The notes under the pieces: generated by a model | What the model saw: the letters and a program-made list of their open reading frames with translations, nothing else | The model's database searches: none | What the model was told of the DNA's origin: nothing | NCBI GenBank assembly: GCA_023393575.1 | Contig: JAEWKX010000177.1 | Coordinates: forward strand, 1 to 6,045 | DNA length: 6,045 nt | Direction of reading: 5' to 3' | DNA from: Pseudomonadota bacterium | GTDB lineage: Bacteria; Pseudomonadota; Alphaproteobacteria; Rhizobiales; Rhizobiaceae | Position numbers and translations under genes: made by a program | Shown here: positions 1 through 6,045 of the stretch, one piece after another | Layout of the letters: the number at the start of each line of letters is the position of its first letter | Numbering within the stretch: the stretch's first letter is position 1

Positions 1-1
1 C

Positions 2-571
2 GTGAACGTGGACGCTCTCATCGAGGCGGGGCCGGGTGGCCTGGGGGGTCCCTTCGAGGAGCCTGAAGCGCGGCCGGCCATATTCGATATCTCACTCAAC
101 GAACTCGATGCCGCGCTGACGCAACTCGAAGTCTTGCGCGGTACGGCGAGAGCCCTTCCCTATGGAAGCCCAGCTCCCGGCCGGCCCGTGACGAGCCGGT
201 ATGGAAACAGGATCGATCCCTTTATCGGTCGACTGGCCCTTCACGCCGGAATCGACTTCCAGGCCGCATCCGGCGCAAAGGTCCTGAGCACAGGTGCCGG
301 AACAGTCGTGGCGGCGGAATATACCGGTGGTTACGGCAACCTGGTCGAGATCGACCACGGACACGGCATGACCACCCGCTATGGCCACCTTTCGCGCATC
401 CTTGTTTCGACAGGCGACAAGGTCGAAGCCGGTAACGTTATCGGGCACGCCGGATCCACGGGACGCTCTACCGGTCCGCACGTTCACTACGAAGTCCGCC
501 GTAACGGAAAAGCGGTCGATCCGGCACAGTTCCTGAGCGCGGGGATGAAGCTCGGTACCTACATGAACTGA
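2..571 (+). CDS. M23-family zinc metallopeptidase, C-terminal part (5' end cut by window)
   Basis: The reading frame is open from the first bases and ends at TGA 569-571. The real start lies upstream, so the GTG at base 2 is only an internal codon. Seen in the 189 visible residues: a short linker and helical stretch (about 1-50), then a full LytM/M23 peptidase domain (about 60-180). The domain has HAGID (H81 and D85, expected zinc ligands), YGHLS (H129) and HVH (H160 and H162; H162 expected as third zinc ligand, H129 and H160 as catalytic histidines). Known for the family: endopeptidases that cut peptide cross-links in peptidoglycan, acting in the periplasm, often with an N-terminal membrane anchor or coiled coil. 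All catalytic residues are present, so an active enzyme rather than an EnvC/NlpD-like activator is likely. The exported N-terminus cannot be seen here. No clear terminator follows the stop codon. Confidence 0.93.
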   Translation: MNVDALIEAGPGGLGGPFEEPEARPAIFDISLNELDAALTQLEVLRGTARALPYGSPAPGRPVTSRYGNRIDPFIGRLALHAGIDFQAASGAKVLSTGAGTVVAAEYTGGYGNLVEIDHGHGMTTRYGHLSRILVSTGDKVEAGNVIGHAGSTGRSTGPHVHYEVRRNGKAVDPAQFLSAGMKLGTYMN

Positions 572-642
572 CGGACCGACCAGAATTCGCAGGCTTTCAG
601 GTGGAGTTGTTCACCACTGCGGCAACCTGCGCGCCCGGTTTC

Positions 643-671
643 CTTGACTTTAAAGCCATTTACCCTTAAGT
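643..671 (+). promoter_or_regulatory. Candidate sigma-70 promoter for leader ORF/helicase
   Basis: CTTGAC at 643-648 matches the -35 element typical of rhizobial housekeeping promoters (CTTGAC-N17-CTATAT). With 17 bp spacing the -10 is TTAAGT (666-671); with 16 bp it is CTTAAG (665-670). Each matches only 3 of 6 consensus bases. Transcription would begin near 677-679, just before the hairpin at 682-707. The strong -35 and the position at an intergenic gap support it; the weak -10 lowers confidence. Confidence 0.4.
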
Positions 672-679
672 GCCCGGCA

Positions 680-684
680 GAGGT
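680..684 (+). promoter_or_regulatory. Shine-Dalgarno sequence (GAGGT) of the leader ORF
   Basis: GAGGT is a perfect five-base complement to the 16S rRNA tail and lies 5 nt before the ATG at 690. It is a better ribosome-binding site than anything directly in front of the helicase TTG at 749, where only purine-rich stretches such as GGAA occur. Bases 682-684 are also part of the 5' arm of the hairpin, so access to the site may depend on folding. Confidence 0.4.
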
Positions 685-707
685 CGGACATGCTCCATGT
701 CGCGACC
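682..707 (+). promoter_or_regulatory. Strong stem-loop in the helicase leader, covering an SD and ATG
   Basis: GGTCG (682-686) pairs with CGACC (703-707), and GACATG (687-692) pairs with CATGTC (696-701). The loop is CTC (693-695), with one unpaired G at 702. That gives 11 Watson-Crick pairs. The 5' arm contains the last three bases of the SD and the whole ATG (690-692) of the short leader ORF. The likely role, by inference, is a translational control hairpin. Alternatives: a terminator for the M23 gene (the run after it, GTTGTGTTCT, is T-rich but not a proper U tract), or a DNA operator, because the element is also a near-perfect palindrome. Confidence 0.55.
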
Positions 708-748
708 GTTGTGTTCTATGAAGAACCGGAACGGAAACAGATTTCCCT

Positions 749-752
<4 letters not shown>
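690..752 (+). CDS. Possible 20-aa leader peptide, translationally coupled to the helicase
   Basis: The ORF runs ATG 690-692 to TGA 750-752 and encodes MLHVATVVFYEEPERKQISL. It has a GAGGT Shine-Dalgarno 5 nt upstream. Its stop overlaps the helicase TTG start as TTGA, the same arrangement as the common ATGA coupling, so ribosomes ending here could restart on the helicase, which itself lacks a good SD. Upstream in the same frame there is a stop (TAA 651-653) and no other ATG, GTG or TTG. I recognise no family. With 20 codons the ORF could be chance, and a second short ATG frame (697-765) overlaps it. Conservation of the frame and of the overlap would decide. Confidence 0.38.
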
Positions 753-2239
<1,487 letters not shown>

Positions 2240-2244
2240 TCGCA

Positions 2245-2703
2245 TTGACCGGCTCACGGCCCGGTATCGACTTTCCCGGTGTAGGCGCCGGGCTCGTGAT
2301 CCTGCGCGCCGACGGCAAGGTGCTCCTGTGCCGCAGGCTGAAGGCGCCTGAAGCGGGTTACTGGAACATCGTGGGCGGCAAGGTCGATCTTCTGGAACCC
2401 TCGGCGGAAGCCGCTCGCCGAGAGGCAGAAGAAGAAACGGGGCTTCGCATAGGAAGCATCGAGTTCCTTTGCACCGCCGAAGAGATCGTTGCCGCGGACC
2501 GTCAGCATTGGATCTCCCAGATCTACGTGACGACCGATTTTTCAGGCGAGCCGTCGCTGACGGAGCCCGACAAGCTTTCGCATATCGGCTGGTTCGACCG
2601 CCGCGAACCGCCGTCGCCTCTCTCGCAATTCGCTGCAAGGGCGTTCGGGGCCCTGGATGCGAAGCTCGGCCGGCCTGAGCGGCCTGCCTTACCGTTTCGC
2701 TGA
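2245..2703 (+). CDS. NUDIX hydrolase (MutT-like)
   Basis: The 152-aa protein has a complete Nudix box at residues 45-67: G45, E51, R59-E60, E63-E64 and G66 in the GX5EX7REUXEEXGU spacing, with alanine at the first U position. The first beta strand (GAGLVILR, 14-21) and the later strand WISQIYVTT complete one Nudix fold with no extra domain. Such enzymes cut nucleoside diphosphates linked to another group (oxidised dNTPs, ADP-ribose, nucleotide sugars, capped RNA); the substrate cannot be told from sequence alone. The TTG start at 2245 is chosen because the protein has no internal Met and the next candidate, GTG at 2296, would remove the first strand. AAGG at 2231-2234 is a plausible SD. The 5-bp gap to the helicase suggests co-transcription and coupling. 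The last 15 bp overlap the convergent TfoX-like gene. Confidence 0.93.
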   Translation: MTGSRPGIDFPGVGAGLVILRADGKVLLCRRLKAPEAGYWNIVGGKVDLLEPSAEAARREAEEETGLRIGSIEFLCTAEEIVAADRQHWISQIYVTTDFSGEPSLTEPDKLSHIGWFDRREPPSPLSQFAARAFGALDAKLGRPERPALPFR

Positions 2704-3015
2704 TCTCACAGCCGCCTCGTAGGCCAAACGCAGCCACTTGCCCATCAGATCGGGATCGTCGAGCGCCTCGTCGGGCACCGTCCAGTACGGCATCGCGACG
2801 GACTTCCGCTGCTTGCCTTCGTAGCTCCACTGGCTGGCGCCTGCGGCCGCGAACTCGGGCGCGCTGGTCGCGTCAGCCTTCAGCAGGAGCTCACCGGTCG
2901 AAAGCTCAAGCGCAATGATCTGTCCGTGGTGGTATATGCCTTTCCCGCCGAACATCCGACGGATGGAAACCGGGCCGAGCGGTTCGAACAGTTCCTCGAT
3001 TGCGGCATCGTGCAT
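2689..3015 (-). CDS. TfoX/Sxy N-terminal-domain protein
   Basis: The 108-aa protein is made of a single TfoX N-terminal domain: an early helix (IEELFEPLG), the hallmark RRMFGGKGIYHHG (residues 19-31), a beta strand with LLLKAD, then SWSYEG-like and SVAMPYWTVP segments before the final helix. Gammaproteobacterial TfoX/Sxy controls competence genes through CRP; stand-alone N-terminal-domain proteins in alphaproteobacteria have no settled role, so no competence function is claimed. The ATG at 3015-3013 has a GGAG at 3028-3025, placed inside the end of the preceding molybdopterin gene. The gap between that gene's TAG and this ATG is 3 nt, which makes it the last gene of the minus-strand operon. 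Its stop lies inside the 3' end of the NUDIX gene. Confidence 0.9.
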   Translation of the reverse strand: MHDAAIEELFEPLGPVSIRRMFGGKGIYHHGQIIALELSTGELLLKADATSAPEFAAAGASQWSYEGKQRKSVAMPYWTVPDEALDDPDLMGKWLRLAYEAAVRSAKR

Positions 3016-3018
3016 GGC

Positions 3019-4647
3019 CTATGTCTCCAGCTGTCCGCCGGCGGCCATGACCGCTTCCGCCGTATCGACGTCGATATGGGCCGCTGCGCCGATTTCTACA
3101 TCGACGGTCGGAAAGCCGCAATTTTCGATTACGGCGCGCGCGCCCACGTCACCCTGTAGAGACTGAACGGCGGAGAAGGCGGCTTTCGGGAGAATCACGG
3201 GATTGCCGCGCTTCCCGTCGTGAATTGCGCGGATGACCGCCCGGCCACTGGCCTTGCGGAATTCCACCATCATCAGGCGCAGATGATCCGAGCTGATGGC
3301 CGGCATGTCCGCCAGCATGATCAGGACACCGTCGCATCGGTCCAGCGCCGGCAGGGCCAGTCCCGCCTTGAGCGAGCTTGCCATGCCCGATTCGTAGTCG
3401 GGATTGAAGACCACGGTCAGAGCGAGCCCGGCGAGCGCTGCCTCTATGTCGTCGCGCCGGTACCCGGTGACCGCGACCACGGGCGCCAGGCCGGCGGCAA
3501 GCAGGCTCCTGGCGCTCCGCCGGACGAGAGGCTCGCCTTCGAAGGTCGAAAGCAGCTTGTGGGAGCCGCTCCCGCCCATGCGCCGCGCCTGGCCGGCGGC
3601 CGGCAGCAGCGCACCGATCGAGATCGGATCCTCCCGCGTCGGGACAGCCTCGCGCGGCCTCGGCCGCTCGGGGATCTCGCCAAGCAGGCCGCCGACGCCC
3701 ATCCCGCCGATATCGAGATCCGACGGCCGCTCCCCTGCCAATATCCGGTTCAGGACCCAGTCGAACCCGTTTTCCTTCGGTGAGCGCGCACAGCCGGGGG
3801 CTCCGATCACCGGAACCTGTCCGATTCTCCCGAGCACCAGAAGGTTGCCGGGATCGACCGGCATCCCGACACGTTCAACATGCCCGCCAGCTGCCCTGAT
3901 GGCGGCGGGGATGACATCCTCGGTATCGGCGACAGCAGATGCGCCGAAGATGACGATCAGCCGTCGCCCGTCTTCCTCCGCAATTTCCCTCAGCACACCG
4001 GCAAGATGCTTCTCATCATGGGGAATCCTGATCTCCCTGTCGATGCTGCTTCCAGAAACCACAAGCCTTTGCTCCAGAAGCCGCGCCGTCCTGTCCATCA
4101 CCGATGTCTTGAGGCTCGCGAGTTCCGTTGCGACCAGTGTCACCCGATGGGCGATGAAGGGCTTGACGGAGAACACCGGCGCTTGCTCGAGGAGCTTGAC
4201 CGCATCGGTTACTTTGGCCTGCGGCACCGCAAGCGGGATGATCTTCACGGTGGCGATCATCTCTCCGGCACTCACGACCGCATGATCCGCGAGCGTCGCG
4301 AGCGTGATGGCCGGATCGATCCGGGTCAACGCATCCACGACACCCCGATCGACCGTGAACACACCGCTGGCGGTCGAATGGACGTTGACCCGTCCTGTTG
4401 CCGCGGACGAAAGCCGAAACGCTCCGGACGGGAGGGCCGCCGATATTGCGCCGGCGGCCTCATCCTCCAGCATGTCATCGGTATCCAGCCGGACGGCTGT
4501 TATCTCCGCGACGCCGGCCGCGGCGAGCGACTCGACATCCTCCTCGGTAATGATCCTGCCCTTGGGAAGCTTGCCCTCGGGCAACCGTATGCTGTGCGCG
4601 AGCACGCATCCTTCTGCATCCGACGAGGGCAGTCTGGAAAACCTCAT
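3019..4647 (-). CDS. Fused molybdopterin-binding / MobA-MocA-like nucleotidyltransferase
   Basis: The 542-aa protein has two parts. Residues about 1-320 form the molybdopterin-binding region of the MoeA/MogA type, with the MoCF-binding core around 168-310 (VTLVATE; FGASAVADTEDVIPAAI; GAPGCARSPKENGFDWVLN). Residues about 343-535 are a nucleotidyltransferase of the MobA/MocA group: LLPAAGQARRMGG (348-359) with K364, GMASSLKAGL (421-430), LADMPAIS (445-452; D447 likely binds metal), GNPVILP (481-487) and DVDTAEAV (526-533). Expected job: bind molybdopterin cofactor and attach CMP (MocA-like) or GMP (MobA-like). The XdhC/CoxE neighbours favour the cytosine form used by xanthine dehydrogenase-type enzymes, which is inference. 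The frame is open upstream to 4974, but the ATG at 4647 is chosen because it gives the ATGA overlap with the xdhC-like stop, and the extension is arginine-rich and out of character. Confidence 0.93.
   Translation of the reverse strand: MRFSRLPSSDAEGCVLAHSIRLPEGKLPKGRIITEEDVESLAAAGVAEITAVRLDTDDMLEDEAAGAISAALPSGAFRLSSAATGRVNVHSTASGVFTVDRGVVDALTRIDPAITLATLADHAVVSAGEMIATVKIIPLAVPQAKVTDAVKLLEQAPVFSVKPFIAHRVTLVATELASLKTSVMDRTARLLEQRLVVSGSSIDREIRIPHDEKHLAGVLREIAEEDGRRLIVIFGASAVADTEDVIPAAIRAAGGHVERVGMPVDPGNLLVLGRIGQVPVIGAPGCARSPKENGFDWVLNRILAGERPSDLDIGGMGVGGLLGEIPERPRPREAVPTREDPISIGALLPAAGQARRMGGSGSHKLLSTFEGEPLVRRSARSLLAAGLAPVVAVTGYRRDDIEAALAGLALTVVFNPDYESGMASSLKAGLALPALDRCDGVLIMLADMPAISSDHLRLMMVEFRKASGRAVIRAIHDGKRGNPVILPKAAFSAVQSLQGDVGARAVIENCGFPTVDVEIGAAAHIDVDTAEAVMAAGGQLET
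3025..3028 (-). promoter_or_regulatory. Shine-Dalgarno of the TfoX-like gene
   Basis: On the minus strand GGAG lies 9 nt before the ATG at 3015. It is read as part of the last Leu-Glu codons of the upstream gene, so both genes must be translated from one message. It supports the 3015 start. Confidence 0.6.
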
Positions 4648-5342
4648 GCCGGACCGCCGATCGTCTCGCGACGGCGGAATGCCTGCACGACCTGCGCCAG
4701 CACCGCGACGGCGATCTCCGCGGGACTGGCAGCACCGATATCGAGGCCTACAGGAGCTGCGATCTTCGCGATATTCTCGTCGGTAAGCCCGTGCTGCCTC
4801 ACGCGCTCCACCCGCTTTGCGTGGGTTTTCCGGCTGCCCAACGCGCCAATATAGAAGCAGTTCTTGTTCAATGCGTCGAGGATCGCGAAGTCGTCGATCT
4901 TCGGATCGTGGGTGAGCGCCACAACCGCCGTGTAAGGGTCGAGCGGTCGCCTTGCCAGCGCCTCTTCCGGCCATTCAGGGACGAGATCGACGCCCGCGAA
5001 GCGTTCGGGCGTCGCAAAGGCCGTACGGGGATCGATGATCGTCAGGTCGAAGCCGGCAACAGGGGCCATGCGGGCCAGTGCCTGACTGATATGAACCGCA
5101 CCGATGACGACCATGCGCGGCGGGGGCAGGTAGACGTTCAGGAAGAGTTCGCGGCCCGCGATGTCGACGACGGACGCCTTGCCGGTCCGGAAGGCAGACG
5201 CTGCCGCCTCGCTCAGGGAGCCGGCGACAGGCTCCCCCTCCAGGATGACCTGTTCCCCCTCGCCGTCGAGATCGGTCGCAAGGATCGCCGCCTTGCGGGC
5301 GTGGCGGGCGAGATTGAGCGCTTGCAGGGAGGTGATCCGCAT
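4644..5342 (-). CDS. XdhC-family protein, C-terminal (Rossmann) half
   Basis: The 232-aa protein matches the C-terminal XdhC domain: MVVIGAVHISQAL (77-89, nucleotide-binding-like turn), TIIDPR (101-106), ALTHDPKID (142-150), FYIGALGSRKT (163-173) and PVGLDIGAASPAEIAVAVLA (197-216). XdhC proteins bind molybdenum cofactor, guard it during sulfuration and help insert it into xanthine dehydrogenase-like apoenzymes in the cytoplasm. The N-terminal XdhC/CoxI domain that is usually fused to it is encoded by the preceding gene instead. The ATG at 5342 is chosen over the longer open frame (to 5495) because it overlaps the previous stop as TGATG, has GAAAGG at 5356-5351 as SD, and the longer extension would be an arginine-rich shadow of the upstream gene. 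It ends in an ATGA overlap with the molybdopterin gene. Confidence 0.92.
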   Translation of the reverse strand: MRITSLQALNLARHARKAAILATDLDGEGEQVILEGEPVAGSLSEAAASAFRTGKASVVDIAGRELFLNVYLPPPRMVVIGAVHISQALARMAPVAGFDLTIIDPRTAFATPERFAGVDLVPEWPEEALARRPLDPYTAVVALTHDPKIDDFAILDALNKNCFYIGALGSRKTHAKRVERVRQHGLTDENIAKIAAPVGLDIGAASPAEIAVAVLAQVVQAFRRRETIGGPA

Positions 5343-5668
5343 CAGCCCAGCCTTTCGAGGTGTACGCGGATGGTACCTCCACAGGACAGGCCGATGCGCC
5401 AGGCCGTTTCGTCGGCAACGCCGAACTCCAGCATCTTCGGACGTCCCGTGGCGATGACATCGGCAGCCTCGCTGATGACGGCTCCCTCGACGCACCCACC
5501 GGAGACCGATCCTTGAAAATTACCATCGCCGTCGATGACCAGATGGCTGCCGGCCTGCCGGGGGGCCGAGCCCCAGGTCTGAACGACGGTAGCGATGGCA
5601 ACCGCGCGGCCTGCGGCATTCCACGCTTCCGCAGTCTCCAGCGGATCGAGCATTTCAGTATCGCTCAT
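5342..5668 (-). CDS. XdhC/CoxI-family protein, N-terminal half
   Basis: The 108-aa protein is the N-terminal XdhC_CoxI domain alone: AIATVVQTWGSAPRQAG (24-40), GSVSGGCVE (53-61, with Cys59) and GLSCGGTIRV (93-102, with Cys96). The conserved cysteines and glycine loops are intact. In most studied XdhC and CoxI proteins this domain precedes the Rossmann domain in one chain of around 300 residues; here it is a separate gene, followed directly by the other half through TGATG. The two products probably form a complex that handles the molybdenum cofactor (inference). The ATG start at 5668 overlaps the CoxE-like stop as ATGA and has a strong AAGGAG SD, so it is secure. Confidence 0.92.
   Translation of the reverse strand: MSDTEMLDPLETAEAWNAAGRAVAIATVVQTWGSAPRQAGSHLVIDGDGNFQGSVSGGCVEGAVISEAADVIATGRPKMLEFGVADETAWRIGLSCGGTIRVHLERLG
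5351..5356 (-). promoter_or_regulatory. Shine-Dalgarno of the XdhC C-terminal-half gene
   Basis: On the minus strand GAAAGG lies 8 nt before the ATG at 5342, within the end of the preceding gene. It supports independent translation of the second half and so a true two-gene split. Confidence 0.55.
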
Positions 5669-6045
5669 GCGGCGCTCCTTTCCCCCAGAAAACGGCGGGG
5701 ATCAGCCGAACTGGCGGGTTCGCCGCTCAAGGCTCGGGCCAGGTCGGCGACGGATTGAAGGTTGTGGATCGGGCGAAGCTCGTCGGCATGTGGCAGCATG
5801 GCCAGGACGCCACGCGCCCTCGCCTCGAAACCGTCGAAACGCAACAGCGGATTGAGCCAGATCAGACGCCGGCAGGAACGGTGAAGCCGATCCATCTCCG
5901 CCTCGAGTTCGTCCGTGGACTCGCGCTCCAATCCATCGGTGATGAGAAGGACCAACGCCCCCTGCCCCAGCACGCGACGCGACCAGAGGCGGTTGAACTC
6001 CGCCAGCGTCGATCCGATGCGCGTTCCGCCCGACCAGTCTGCGAC
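5665..6045 (-). CDS. coxE: CoxE-like VWA-domain protein, C-terminal part (5' end outside window)
   Basis: The frame is open from base 6045 down to TGA 5667-5665, giving 126 residues; the start lies beyond the window. The GTG at 5973 is an internal valine, not a start, because the match continues upstream. Seen: DWSGGTRIGSTLAEFNRLW (with the Thr of the metal-ion-dependent adhesion site region), SRRVLGQGALVLLITDGLE (with the later Asp of the MIDAS-type fold), then RLIWLNPLLR and a MLPHADELRPIHNL segment typical of CoxE-like proteins. In carboxydotrophs CoxE works with the MoxR-type AAA+ ATPase CoxD in maturing the active site of the Mo-containing CO dehydrogenase. Here the target enzyme is not visible and could be another molybdenum hydroxylase, so the symbol reflects family resemblance, not proven CO oxidation. 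Confidence 0.88.
   Translation of the reverse strand, partial: VADWSGGTRIGSTLAEFNRLWSRRVLGQGALVLLITDGLERESTDELEAEMDRLHRSCRRLIWLNPLLRFDGFEARARGVLAMLPHADELRPIHNLQSVADLARALSGEPASSADPRRFLGERSAA
5675..5680 (-). promoter_or_regulatory. Shine-Dalgarno of the XdhC N-terminal-half gene
   Basis: On the minus strand AAGGAG lies 6 nt before the ATG at 5668, inside the 3' end of the CoxE-like gene. It is the strongest ribosome-binding site seen in this operon and fixes the start. Confidence 0.75.

Noticed and set aside
600..617. GTGG...CCAC short inverted repeat after the M23 gene
   Set aside because: Four base pairs around a 9-nt loop with no T run; too weak to call a terminator.
2668..2684. GGCCG/CGGCC inverted repeat as terminator of either operon
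   Set aside because: Only 5 pairs, a 7-nt loop, no T run on either strand, and it lies within the NUDIX coding sequence; ordinary GC-rich chance pairing is enough.
3404..4854. Two long plus-strand frames (293 and 324 codons) opposite the molybdopterin gene
   Set aside because: They mirror a gene with unambiguous motifs, have low-complexity Ser/Arg/Pro composition and no recognisable domain.
4648..4974. Possible 109-residue N-terminal extension of the molybdopterin gene
   Set aside because: The extension is arginine-rich, out of frame with and fully inside the XdhC gene; the ATG at 4647 with its ATGA overlap explains the start better.
5343..5495. Possible 51-residue N-terminal extension of the XdhC C-terminal-half protein
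   Set aside because: It is a frame shadow of the upstream XdhC N-terminal gene; the ATG at 5342 has an SD and a TGATG junction.

Overview
The window is about 6 kb of dense, GC-rich coding DNA, probably chromosomal, from an alphaproteobacterium, most likely a member of the Rhizobiaceae or a close relative. This rests on the feel of the proteins (an RhlE-type helicase with a basic tail, a fused molybdopterin-binding/nucleotidyltransferase protein, split XdhC proteins), on codon use strongly biased to G/C in third positions, on two TTG starts, and on a CTTGAC-type -35 box. No insertion sequence, integrase, tRNA, rRNA, CRISPR or compositional island is visible.

Plus strand, left half: the 3' end of an M23 zinc peptidase gene (2-571, 5' end outside the window); a 177-bp gap with a candidate promoter, a strong hairpin and a possible 20-codon leader ORF; a DEAD-box RNA helicase of the RhlE type (749-2239); and, 5 bp later, a NUDIX hydrolase (2245-2703). 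The helicase and NUDIX genes probably share a transcript.

Minus strand, right half, read from right to left: the 3' part of a CoxE-like VWA-domain gene (6045-5665, 5' end outside the window), a small protein equal to the N-terminal half of XdhC/CoxI (5668-5342), a protein equal to the C-terminal half of XdhC (5342-4644), a fused molybdopterin-binding plus MobA/MocA-like nucleotidyltransferase (4647-3019) and a TfoX N-terminal-domain protein (3015-2689). The junctions are ATGA, TGATG, ATGA and a 3-nt gap, so this is one tightly coupled operon. Its first four genes form a maturation module for a molybdenum hydroxylase of the xanthine dehydrogenase / CO dehydrogenase family: nucleotidyl transfer to molybdopterin, cofactor handling by XdhC, and VWA-assisted maturation. 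The enzyme subunits and the usual MoxR/CoxD-type ATPase are not in view and may lie upstream, beyond 6045. The two transcription units converge and overlap by 15 bp at 2689-2703.

The most unusual signal is in front of the helicase. A short ORF (690-752) with a fair Shine-Dalgarno sequence ends in a TGA that overlaps the helicase TTG start (TTGA). Its ribosome-binding region and ATG lie inside an 11-bp stem-loop (682-707). This looks like a translational control leader and has not been tested.
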